This document shows, piece after piece, positions 21,439 to 31,799 of a stretch of DNA of 64,000 nucleotides. Under the pieces are notes generated by a model. That model ran no database searches and was not told the DNA's origin. It saw only the letters and a program-made list of their open reading frames with translations. How positions within the stretch are numbered: the first letter of the stretch is position 1; every line of letters begins with the position of its first letter. The stretch comes from Vandiemenella viatica (lineage: Eukaryota; Arthropoda; Insecta; Orthoptera; Morabidae). A program made the position numbers and the translations under genes. The DNA is taken from positions 33,879,088 through 33,943,087 of the forward strand of contig CM061919.1 of the NCBI GenBank assembly GCA_031002005.1, given 5' to 3'.

Positions 21439-22990
21439 TTGTGCTTTCTTTCGAAGTGTGAAGATAGTACTGTACATTCTATTAACATCTGTTAGAATTT
21501 ATACTGTTTCATAACTTTTTGATATCAGGTTGAAAAATCTCTGGATTACTTCTTTTCCTAGGGATTTCTGAGGTTCTGCAGGGATCTCATCAATTCCATT
21601 CGCCTTATTTTATTCATTCAAAGCTCTATAAAAATCTGATCTCAAAACAGGATCTCCTAAGTCATCAATGTCAACATCGCCTTTCTTTTCTATTACGCTG
21701 CTGTTCAAGTTATCCCCATTATACAGTTTCTCCGTGTAATCCATCAGTTAGCATCGGCAGCTTTAACGTTTATACATCTTTTGTTAATTTCTCCAAGATT
21801 TTTTTTGATCTTCCTAAATGCCACATCTACTTTGCCTAGGACCATTTCCTTTTCTAGTTTTTTACACTTCTCTTGTAACCATTTTTCTATTGCTTAATTG
21901 TATTTCATATTTATTTTATTTCTAAATTGTTGTATTGTTCTCTTTCTGCTTCATCCCAAGCATTTATGTGCCTTCTCCTTTGATTCATCAACTCCATAAT
22001 TTCTTCTGTTATCCAAGTTTTTCGGGTGGCTTGTGTCCTAAAGACTAATGTTTCTTTACCACCTTTCATTATTTCTTTCTTCAATGCATTCAATTCGTGC
22101 TTAATTGATCTCATTTCAGAGTTACTTCTTAGACAAAATTTTCTCTTATGTCAGATTGTTTCAGTCTATCCACTTCCAGTCGGTTCTGCTTATATTGCTT
22201 CTTTATTCCCTTGAATTTTAGCCTGCACTTCATAACTATCAGATTATGGTCAGAGTCTGTGTCCGCTCCTGGGTATGCATTACGATCTGGAACTTGATTC
22301 ATGAATTTTTGTTTGATATATCTGAATCTAGCTGATATATACATGTATCCACTGGACTTTTCCAGGCATATATCTTTCTAGTATGATTCTTAAATATTGT
22401 GTTTGCCTTGACTAGTTTTATATATTTCACAAAATTCTAACAACCTGCTTTCTCGATCATTTCTTTCACCTAGACCAAAACATCCTACAGCATTCCCCTC
22501 TTTTCCTTCTCCTATTACTGCGTTCCAATCACCCATGATTATTAGATATTCCTCCCCCTTCACATATTGGATTAATACTTTAATTTCACTGTATTTATCT
22601 CTATTTCTTCATTAGCTTCCTGTGATGTTGGCATATACACTTGTTTCTAACCTCATCAAAATAATCCTGTCACTAAACTGTTCATAGTAACTCACCCGTT
22701 TCCCTACTTCGCTTTTTCATTACAAATCCTACACCACTAACTCCACTGGCAGGTTTTGTGTTCATTATTCGGTGTTTCCCCAGATAAAAAATCGTGTGCA
22801 TCCTTCCACTTAATCTCACTAATCCCAGCGACACCTTTCCATCTCTCCTTTTAAGTTTTCTAGTCTACCTGCCCTATTCAGACTTCTAACATTCCACGCT
22901 CTGACTCGTAGAATGTTTATATTTATTCTGATGACTCATCCCTGAGTAGTCTCCACTCGGAGATCTGATTGGGGAACTATTTTACCTCCG
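21439..22990 (-). pseudogene. LINE ORF2: endonuclease and start of RT, upstream half of the split LINE
   Basis: Minus strand, from about 22900 downwards. An endonuclease start reads RVRAWNVRSLNRAGRLENLK; then GDWNAVIGEGKEGN and FGLGERNDRESRLLEF near 22530-22460; then VPDRNAYPGADTDSDHNLIV near 22280 (the SDH catalytic block). The linker follows (22114-21911) and the run-up to RT ends at 21439. RT continues at 11943 on the far side of the provirus. Stops and frame changes are scattered. The family is usually annotated as 'craniofacial development protein 2-like' in insect genomes. Sequence from 22991 to about 23320 may be this LINE's 5' region, but I cannot prove it. Confidence 0.8.
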
Positions 22991-23447
22991 GAATTTTTTT
23001 ATCCAGGATTTAATTTGCAAAGATTTTATGACCTTTGGATACCCTTAGGATTTTTGATACAGTGGCTTCCCACTGCCTTCTGGATCCCCATACCATTTAT
23101 TATTTCTGATTTATCCGCCTTTAAGGTCCGTTTCAAATCCCAAGAACAAGAGGGTGTCCTGGAGTGCTCCCAGCTCTTGCGCCCTCCTTTAGGAGGCTGT
23201 TTGCAAGCATTGGGTGATTCCTTGTACATGGGATATCTCAGTCGGCAGAGCCTCGGACGTGCAAACAGGGTGCACTATGTGAAGGAGAGGTTAACATTTG
23301 GTTGGAAGAGGCTATTATAGTTTCTCACAAACCCTTGTACCCGTCGATATTATACAGAGAGCTTTATGAAAATCTGTAATCGCGAATAATGAACGAACGA
23401 ACCTTCGATTAGCGACTGTACTGATTCGCCGATCCTTTATGTTTCAG

Positions 23448-24198
23448 GATGCGGATGTGGCTCTATCTGTTCGCCCTACTAGAACTCTGCTTCACGGCAC
23501 TCGCCGATGATACGAAGACGGAAATTGGTCCATTTAGCCAAGACGTTCCTGGATACTCTTCGCCGATTGAATTTCCTACCAGACCTGAGGGAGAGTCCTC
23601 TGCAGAAGAAGAGGATGATGCCGTTCTGGACCATAAGATGCTCATGAGGGACATGACGGATGATGGGCGTACAGGAATGTACATTTCAGAATACATAAAT
23701 AGGAGCGTGGTACCGCAAAAAACCTTCAAAGCTGACGGAACACTCTTGCCTCTGAGCAAAGCCTCGGGCAGATTGAATGATATTTTCATAGACATGGACC
23801 ATAATACAACCGTTGGTATGGATCATAGTTCATCAGATACTGACGGTCCTATGAATACAGTACTTTCGTCACAAGAAGACATCACGGCGGAAATAACTGA
23901 AACTACTAATTCTTCAAAACTCGTAAAAAAAGAAATGTTTAAAGATTTAGCCACCAATCTGAAAGAATTTCTTGAACGAAGAGAAACTGTAGCAACAGAG
24001 AAGCAGTCTATTAGCCCAAACGAAAGCAGCATATGTCCGCCCACTCAGTCTGCGACATGTGGTACTGAAGACAACGCGGGCTGGGTGGAGACGCTCCCCG
24101 GAGATCCACAGATCGACTTCTTCACGTGTGGTAACATGTTGCGAGATACCTCGCTACATGGACCAATACGCAACTGCGAGCAGCCCGACAGTGGACAG
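23448..24198 (+). CDS. Candidate host gene, exon A: secreted or membrane-anchored protein N-terminus
   Basis: Bounded by an acceptor (TTTCAG ending 23447) and a donor (CAG|GTGAGC at 24199). ATG 23449 gives 250 codons and ends in phase 0. Residues 1-19 form a clear signal peptide (MRMWLYLFALLELCFTALA, then acidic DD). The mature part is rich in Asp, Glu, Ser and Thr, with N-glycosylation sequons (NRS, NTT, NSS, NES), and becomes Cys-containing near its end (SSIC, ATCG, FTCG, NCEQ), so a folded Cys-rich domain probably starts at the boundary. I do not recognise the family. Because an acceptor directly precedes the ATG, an untranslated first exon should lie upstream. No transposon similarity is visible, which separates it from its neighbours. 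Confidence 0.6.
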
Positions 24199-24904
24199 GT
24201 GAGCATCCACTCTGTTGTTCCAAATCCAAATTTTTCTTTTACATGTTACGCACGAGTTTTTGGTGAAATTCTACATTCACTTCGGAAACTACTGAACTGA
24301 TGAATTTACCGTAAAGATAACATACGATCTTTCCTGAGTGTGATTTCGCAGAATAAGTGAATTAGGAATTTTAAGAACTTTGAGTCTTCAGCACAAATCT
24401 TCTTTTTATTTAGAAAGTGGTGCATATTTTTATACGTACAGAATTTTATGAATTGGACAGTAAATAAGTCGTGAAAATATCATTTTTGAAATTTTAAATT
24501 TTTCTAAGATTTTCTATAATTTTTAATTTTTGGATATTTGTTTTTTGTACACCATCATGCGGACAACAACAATAAGTTAGTTGTAAAAATCACTTATTAA
24601 TATTTTCTTAAGTTTTACAAAACAATTTTCTGTAGTAGATTCAATTTATTAGACAATCTGCAAATGGAAACTCCTGCTGGCGACTAGCTCTCATACTTCA
24701 GCTGACATTGACGTCTTCTCTAGGCCGTTAGGGCAAAATAATGACTGCTGAGCTTAAAAAATTCGTGCAACTTTAACTTTGATACCTTTTTGTGTGACTA
24801 ATTTTTATATGGGTGAGTGTGTATCGTCCTAAGCCTTAAATTCGGTTAAAAAATCAGGTAAACATTGCCTAACCATCTCAATCTACATGCCCCGCATGTT
24901 TCAG

Positions 24905-24993
24905 ATACCTGTGGAAATAGCTACAAAAATTGAAACGGCAATCAGCTGGTACATGCAGACGGGTCAGATATCGGAGACTCAACGTAAAGTTTT
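24905..24993 (+). CDS. Candidate host gene, exon B (internal or alternative last exon)
   Basis: Preceded by GTTTCAG (ending 24904) and followed by GTAAGTG. In phase 0, matching the end of exon A, it encodes IPVEIATKIETAISWYMQTG and QISETQRKV. It ends two bases into a codon. If the donor is not used, the same frame reaches TAA at 24995-24997, so this could also be a terminal exon. Its end phase does not fit the most obvious starts of exon C. Confidence 0.4.
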
Positions 24994-25228
24994 GTAAGTG
25001 CCATATGGAAAAGGAGGAAATATGGTTGATATACGCACGAAATGTACTGCTATCTTCATGAAAAATATGAACAGTTAATGTAGAGCAACAGAAACAAGCC
25101 TTACAAGACATATAAATATGTACTAGAATCACATAGTAACAAAGCGTCAGTTGACGCAAACCTAAACCATTTTAGCTCTTTCTGCATTGAAAACAACTAC
25201 ATAAAAATAAACAACACAGAACAGGTGT

Positions 25229-25229
<1 letters not shown>

Positions 25230-25286
<57 letters not shown>
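25230..25286 (+). repeat. Uninterrupted A-run of 57 bases
   Basis: A pure adenine tract in the candidate intron. Such a run may be the tail of a retroposed copy ending at 25229, but the upstream 250 bp matches no element I recognise, and I found no target duplication. Confidence 0.8.
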
Positions 25287-25287
<1 letters not shown>

Positions 25288-25289
25288 AT

Positions 25290-26160
25290 ACAGCTTGATG
25301 AAAAGAAAGATCAAAAATAAATTAGTGCTCACTTATAAAAGAAATTACTGGAAAAAATATGGAAGAATATCCACGGTCAATATATCAGCAGTAATGCCCG
25401 TTCCTTGTGGCACAGAGCCCTACAAAGACATTGCGCACTACGCCTCTGCCCTACTACCATCTGATCACGATGTAACTTGCTAGACAGAATACAACACCGA
25501 CTGTTAGGATGTGAAGGATGGACAAAAAGCAAGCTGGTAATAATAAATATAGCCACCCCACTTAAGTTCACACCAGATGACATCTTAATAATCAGTATGA
25601 CAATATATCCTAGTATTAAGAGAAATGCCCACTTCTGGTCGTTGGCAAACTACAGTCTCTACGTGCCGCGTAAAAGAGGAGAAAAGCCCATCGAAGACTA
25701 CTGGTGCGATTTAACAAATGAACACAACAACAAAAAATTAAATCAAAAAAAATATGAGGAAAACTTTAGACGATTTTTGATTATCACAATGCCCTACTAT
25801 ATACTAATTGTGTTATTCAAGACAATGATTTGTAAGAACAGTAGTATCGAACATTAATAGCCTGAAGATCAGAAAAGTTATTAGTATCATTATTATTAAT
25901 TATTATTTCAACCTATATCACTATTCGAAGAAGAGGAATATAAGAAAAGTTTATTTTAATCCAATTTTTTGTACGATAGTGCTCATAGAACTATGATCAA
26001 AAATAAGAAGATTTTGTTTTATTTTACATCAAAGAATAACAAACTTAATTCCTTGATCTAAATTTATTCTTGTACGTCGATTTTTAGTAGAAACTAAAAC
26101 GAAAGAAGGAAAGGAATGAAACAGAAATTGACGGCTGAAAGGAGAGGAGGAGGACGTAAA
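25290..26160. other. Unassigned intronic sequence
   Basis: An open stretch of 126 codons at 25477-25857 on the plus strand matches nothing known to me and has no clear splice or domain signals. The remainder is AT-rich. Confidence 0.4.
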
Positions 26161-26374
26161 AAAGAAAGGTTGGTTAAGGAGCGTGACTTCGGAACGGAAG
26201 GTCCCCGGCTCGAATCCCGGTTTTGGCTGGAATTTTACGACCTTAAAAACTGACCATCACCTCTAGCAAACTTTGCTTTGTCATACAGTACAAAGTACGC
26301 TAGCACGCTCCGTGGTGCCACGTAAAAATGTAGGCCTCCTATACCTAGAAGGATTACCAGGTTAAGTTAGGGTA
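26160..26374 (+). mobile_element. tRNA-derived SINE (family 2)
   Basis: Starts with a tRNA-like head: A-box-like TGGTTAAGGAGCG and B-box-like GGCTCGAATCCC (about 26210-26221), followed by an unrelated body. It differs from SINE family 1. Its right limit is uncertain because a hAT element is inserted at 26383. Confidence 0.6.
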
Positions 26375-26382
26375 GCCACGAC

Positions 26383-27840
26383 TAGTGTTGCAAACTGAAA
26401 AAAAAAACAAAATTTTTTTTTTCAGCTTTGTGAAAAAAAAACATGAAAAAAACCTAGCACCCGTGTTTTTTTTCTATTTTTTTTTTTTTTTTCAGAAAAC
26501 AATATATTTGTTAAATTACAGTTTTATTTAAAGAACTTCCATTTTACAAGTGTGTTTTAAGTCTTACTGAACCATATAATGTCTCACATAATGATTCATA
26601 AGTGTATCTATATAGGTAACATAATTTTATTCATCCTCTATGTCAGTACCACATTCACTGGTATCAGCACTACCAACACTAGTTCGGTCGGTGTCGGAAT
26701 TTTCTGTCTCTTCTTCTGTCTCCTCTAGATCCATCACTTCAGAAATAGTTAAATTTTCTTTTACTGGTTGTTCTTGTATTGTACGCAAAAGATTTTGAGA
26801 TTGCAATTTTAAATTGTGAGCAAAGTACAAACTGTGCATAATGACTGCACCGATAGTTCTGTATTACGGTCTTTTAAGTTTCAATTAAAATCTATTATCA
26901 TACAAAGTAGGAGCTTTACTTCTTTTCAATCGTTTGTTTACACCAACGGTTGCAAGGAAACGATTCATAATTAGGGACCGTTCACAAACTACGTGGCTCG
27001 GTCCAGAGGGAGGAGGGGTTAGCTGGAAGGCTATGCTGGGCTACGTGGGGAGAGGGGGGGGGGGTTCTGAGCCAGGCCACGTAACTTTCCTTTCGTAACA
27101 TTTTTCACAGTTAAAATGAGGAACTGAACTTACAACAGCATGTGAGTATTTATTTCCCTCAGTTCTGACAAGATAAAACAGTACAAAATGTTTCTGGAAT
27201 CAAAACGGAAGAAAGCTACGTGCTTCGTGAGCGGGGGGGGGGGGGGGGGTGAGGGAAGGGGAGGCAAAAGCAACGTAGGGCTACGTGGGGGTTCACAGGA
27301 GGCCAAAATGGAGCTATGTGGTTTATGCACGCTCCCTTACTGACAATTTAATGAGTCAGTACCACTATACTCTGAGAGTTAACAAGTATACGAATATAAA
27401 GAAAGCCCAATAAGGCAAAATACCGTGGATAAATTTTAAATTCCTAATTTTTTAAAAATATCTGTAGGTAATTTTGTAGGGCTGGCAGCACTATTTCAAA
27501 TAGCAAGTATCAATCCAAACAATGGGGAATGGGGATTCCTTCTCGCGCAACCTAGTCTCTTCGGGAAATCCCCGTTCATAAAGAAAATTTCAGTCAATTT
27601 TGCCAATATTTTTGTAATTTTTTTTTCCCTACTGAACCAGAAAAATATAGTAGATTTTAAACTAAGATAAGTACTTTGAATAAACTCTAAAACAGTCATT
27701 TTAACGATAACTGCCTTACAAATTTGAGATTTAGTAGTTGTGAAAAAAAACGCGTTCCAGAAAAAAACATGTTTTTTTTTAAGTTTTTTTTCATGTTTTT
27801 TTTTTCAAGCCAGAAAAAAAACCGTTTTTTTACCACACTA
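26383..27840. mobile_element. Non-autonomous hAT element, 1458 bp, with 8-bp target duplication
   Basis: Begins TAGTGTTGCAAACTG and ends TTACCACACTA (imperfect inverted repeats). It is flanked on both sides by GCCACGAC (26375-26382 and 27841-27848), a perfect 8-bp duplication as expected for hAT. The terminal regions are rich in long A and T runs. A 70-codon open stretch on the minus strand (26839-26627) has an acidic C-terminus but no transposase motif. A smaller Harbinger-type MITE lies inside at 26974-27336. The right end is within about 60 bp of candidate exon C. Confidence 0.85.
26974..27336. mobile_element. Harbinger-type MITE, 363 bp, nested in the hAT element
   Basis: Termini GGGACCGTTCACAAACTACG and the reverse complement GGGAGCGTGCATAAACCACA form imperfect inverted repeats. 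TTA (26971-26973 and 27337-27339) is a 3-bp target duplication. It has no coding capacity and contains G-runs (27051-27063 and 27232-27249) that may be hard to sequence. Confidence 0.65.
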
Positions 27841-27899
27841 GCCACGACAGATGTGCAATTCGAAACTCGGTCACTTGGCCAAGAAGTTTTATTTTTTAG

Positions 27900-28234
27900 T
27901 CATTCGATGTCCGCCATCCACTTTGCATGAAGTGTTTCCGGTGGACGCAGGTGGTGAACTGCTCGGTGCTGCTGAGGATGTCGGCGTCCCTGTTGCCGTC
28001 GACGCTGAACCTGCAACTGACGCTGCAGTTCCGCCGTTCGACGCTCAGCCCATCGTGTCTGCTGCTCGAGTCGCTGGTGCTGCTCAAGGTGCCCTTGACT
28101 AGCGGTTACGCAGTCACATTCGGAGATGTACGGGACTACGCTCCCTACTCGGCCCTCAACAATCTGCACGTGGAGATCGTCCTACCCAAGGCCGTGCCCT
28201 TCGGCATCGTGTGTCCACCCATCACGCCACACAG
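27900..28234 (+). CDS. Candidate host gene, exon C
   Basis: Ends at a donor (CACAG|GTAAAC, 28235). One frame is open from 27900 and is strongly GC-rich at third positions, unlike the surroundings: WTQVVNCSVLLRMSASLLPS, LNLQLTLQF, SLVLLKVPLTSGYAVTFGDV, RDYAPYSALNNLHVEIVLPK, then VCPPITPH. Possible acceptors are TTTTTTAG (exon from 27900) or GACGCAG (exon from 27951); both give phase 0, which fits exon A directly and skips exon B. It contains spaced cysteines and beta-strand-like alternation, fitting an extracellular domain. No family is recognised. Codon bias is the main argument that it is real. Opposite-strand open stretches here look like shadows of the GC-rich codons. Confidence 0.5.
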
Positions 28235-28749
28235 GTAAACGTTGAAACGCAAGTTATTATTTACTGGCCATAAAGCCCGTCAAGAATGACGGGTTTCACG
28301 GAGTGTTCTGGCAATTAATTTCTTTTTAGTTGCTTACCTAAAGAATTGTTATAAAATAAACCTCAATGTGATGTAATTTCTCGTCCCTTCTGCTGTAGCA
28401 AAAAGTTTCAGTTGTCAACTTGGTCCAGGTTGCGTTTCAACTTAACAACAATCTCCGCCAATATCGCCGGTAGAAAAACAACAGTGGTCGAATTCCTTTC
28501 CGCTCTTTACACCCGAGTCACTTCAGACTTAAAGCCATAATCAAAAATTCCAGTTCAAAAAGAAATCATCCATTTCTTTCAAAACGCACACATAAGGATT
28601 TAGAAATTTCAGTATGTGAAGTTCGCCAACGTTCCTAATTATTTTGCTAACTAATAGAAACCTTTTCTCACGGCTATCTTTCTTAGTATAAAATTTCATT
28701 GTAGGCTCCATGATGAGAATAATTACATAGCAGCTTCAGTTCCCTTTCT

Positions 28750-28875
28750 GGGTGTCCAGATTTCAGTTTTCTTTTGTTTCCCGAAATCAATCCAGGTGAA
28801 TACCGGGTTGGTTCCTTCAAAAGACAATTGCCGAATTCCTTCCAATTCTACTACCATCTTTAATAACCTCGACGT
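28750..28875 (+). mobile_element. SINE family 1 remnant (body only)
   Basis: Diverged match to the SINE body (TCCAGATTT, CCCGAAATCAATCCAGG, GCCGAATTCCTTCC). The tRNA-like head and poly(A) tail are missing. Confidence 0.6.
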
Positions 28876-29540
28876 AAACAAGGTGAAACTCTTAAGCACT
28901 AAATAGAGATAAGTAACAAAAGAACTTGTGTGCGGTTCTCAGAGGAAGTATTTAAATTCCTTCATATTATTCATCATCACCACCTTAACTGCAACGGTAA
29001 AATCTGAAATATATAGTCATTACGATCCTTTGTATTCAAAATATCGTATTTCAAAATATGTGATGCTTACACGGCAGATCTTTTTCATCGACATCTGAAG
29101 GATTTAATTTGTATAACTTTTAAACATTATGAGTTGCTAGGTGGGTTTAGGGTTCATAGTCAATTCACGTTTCTTTCATTTGTATCCCTTCACATTACCT
29201 AGAGTTTAACATCTATTCAGACGCCATATATAATGTGCTATTGTGATTGTGTAGATATCCCAAACTAACAGTATTGTCGAAGGAAAATTAAAAATTACCA
29301 AATTCCGATTTCGTATTTAATAGTTAAGCCTGATGAAGGAAGATGCAAACCTATCTCGGGTATAATGGCAAACAGTTCCGAAGTCATTATAGAAAAAAAT
29401 ACATAGCTCTTCCGCTGGAAGATTTCCTCATTGGCTGCGAAACTTCTTTTCAAATTTTAAAAAGCGTAAATGATTCATTGTTTAAGTCAAAGTATATAAT
29501 AAATTTTTCAGGCAGTTCGGTGTTATATTCTGACATGTAC
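28876..29540. other. No gene seen
   Basis: AT-rich intergenic or intronic DNA without a recognisable element. Confidence 0.5.
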
Positions 29541-31795
29541 CTTGTAAGATTATTAACTACTACCCGCGACTTCGTACGCGTGGATTAAGAATTGCTTTTC
29601 CAGAATTGAATATAAAAAGTTGTTCGTAACGAGGGATTGGTCCCAAACAACACCGAGTTGGCAAAATATGAGAGGAAAGCCATCACTATATCACTCTACC
29701 GCCGTACCTGTCTCTTGAAGAGAATCAATTTCCAACATATTTAAAAACAGAAAAACAAACGAAGATGATGTGGGGAAAGGGGGGGGGGGTGTTAACTAAG
29801 GTCAGCGTTATTTCAGCTTGGTCTTATCTTCTTATCTTGAGCATCCGATTCTTGAGTTCTAATAACTTTAGCTACTCGTGCTCTGCTACAGCTACAACTT
29901 AGGCCAGTTTACGCCCGCAAGGCATGTCATAAAAGAAGGCAAAAACACTGGTGCCAGAAATATTTAAGCAGACACAAACTAATAGGACAGGGCACATCTA
30001 CATCTGTACTAAATAATACGTTTTTTCTCAAAACGAAATTTACTAACAAATTATACACTATCATAATGAGCGAGAAGCATAACATGAGCAACCAACGTAA
30101 CATTACAACTAACACACACATCCGTCTCTCTGTCACCATTCGATAATTGTCAAAATTTCGTGACAACAATTGTTAATCATACCGAAATAATAATAAAAAA
30201 AAATTCCCGTGACCTCCCTACAGATTTTCTTGTCAAATTCCGTTAATATCGGTAGAGGTATTTAGTCGTTAAAATGTAACTAAAGACAGAAACTTGCTTC
30301 GGCATTTATAGTATTACTAGCCCGTACCCGCGACATCGTACGCGTGGATTAGGAATTATTATTTTTTTGCCAGAATTAAATATAGAAAGTTGTTGGTAAC
30401 GAAAGATTGGTCCGAAACAATATCGAGTCGGAATAATATGACAGGAAGCTATCACTATATCATTGTACCGTGGAACCTGTCTTTTGAAGAGAATCAATTT
30501 CCAACATATTTATGGCACCATTCGATAAGGTCTCAAAATTTCGTGACTACAACTGTTAATCATACTGGAAAAAGTATCCTGTGCCCTTCATACAGATTTC
30601 CTTATAAAATTCCATCACAACGATATAGCCATTTAGTCGTCAAAACGTAACAAATAGACAGAGACTTACTTCCGTATTTATAATAATATTACTGTGGTTC
30701 ACACTCACACACTGACTGCGAACAACACCTGAGGGATAATTATAACGTAAAAAAGTGTTCACCTACAACATTGCAAGACTACCTACGATTTGCCTCGTAT
30801 TACACCCCTAACTTTCTAATATCAACAGTATAACATTCAATCCGAATAACCTACGACCCAGGCCTGACTCTTACGATGAAAAACATTTTTTTTTAAATCT
30901 TATCCTCCACGGAGATTTGAACCGGAGACCACGACGTTTGTAAGCAAGCGCTATAACCACTCAGCTGGCAGTCCACTACGCGGAAATACGGTACGTTAAC
31001 GTCCACATCCAAGGTGTCTGTCTATCGCCGTATTTCGAAGTTATGAGAATCAATTTCCAACATATTTCTGTCACCATTCGATAAGGTCTCAAAATTTCGT
31101 GTCTACAACTGTTAATCATACTGGAAAAAATATCCTGTGCCCTTCATACACATTTCCTTATAAAATTCCATCACAACGATATAGCCATTTAGTCGTCAAA
31201 ACGTAACAAAAAGACAGAGCCTTACTTCCGTATTTATAATAATATTACTGTGGTTCACACTCACACACTGACTGCGAACAACACCTGAGGGATCATTATA
31301 ACGTAAAAGAGTGTACACCTACAGCATTGCAAGACTACCTACGATTTGCTTCGCATTGCACCCCTAACTTTGTGATATCTACAGTTTAACATTCAATCAG
31401 AATAACGGACGGCCCAGGCGTGACTCTTACGATCAAAAACAATTTTTAAAAGTATTAGCCTCCATGAAGATTTAAACCGGAGACCATGACCCAAACATAA
31501 GTAAGCAAGCGCTCTAACCACTCACCTAACTGGCCGCTACACGGAAAAGCAGTATAGAGAAATCCATATTCAACACGTCTGTCTATCGCCATTAAGTAAC
31601 CTTTCGAAATTAAAAGACAACATGTATTATTTATACATATAATTTTTCAACCAAATGTAGACAGCATTTTTCTTCTTGTTTCAAAGGATAAGTGTGCAAA
31701 GTTTCATCAAGATCGGATGAAAACTGTGGATTTGTATGAAGAACAAACAAACAAACATACATGCATACATTCATCATTATATATATAGATTACAA
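29541..31795. repeat. Composite retroposon cluster with tRNA-like segments
   Basis: Two copies of a module starting with CCCGCGACxTCGTACGCGTG (29566 and 30325) and sharing the following GAGAATCAATTTCCAACATAT block. The cluster ends with an AAACAAACAAACATACATGC tail and a TATATATATAG run at about 31785, as in many insect LINE or SINE 3' ends. Reverse-strand tRNA-like heads (GAGATTTGAACCGGAGACC near 30910; a diverged copy near 31470) are embedded in it. Confidence 0.6.
30489..31600. repeat. 556-bp tandem duplication inside the retroposon cluster
   Basis: Sequence from GAGAATCAATTTCC at 30489 recurs from 31045, including the CACACTGACTGCGAACAAC block and the tRNA-like segment. The two copies differ by scattered substitutions, more so towards the end. 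Confidence 0.85.
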
Positions 31796-31799
31796 GGAC

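Noticed and set aside
22991..23330. 101-codon plus-strand open frame at 23015-23320
   Set aside because: No domain or codon signal; it is probably part of the LINE 5' region on the other strand or plain spacer.
27851..28102. Alternative Ala/Val-rich frame over exon C, and a Gln/Arg-rich frame on the minus strand
   Set aside because: These are shadows of GC-rich codons. The frame ending at the 28235 donor has the better codon bias and protein-like composition.
28270..28300. Terminator-like hairpin (AAAGCCCGTC ... GACGGGTTT)
   Set aside because: A short imperfect hairpin in an insect intron or spacer has no expected terminator role, and it does not match the histone 3' stem-loop.
30905..30975. 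Possible tRNA gene on the minus strand
   Set aside because: It has A- and B-box-like blocks but no matching acceptor stem, and it recurs as a diverged copy at 31465 in the same retroposon. It is a tRNA-derived SINE head.
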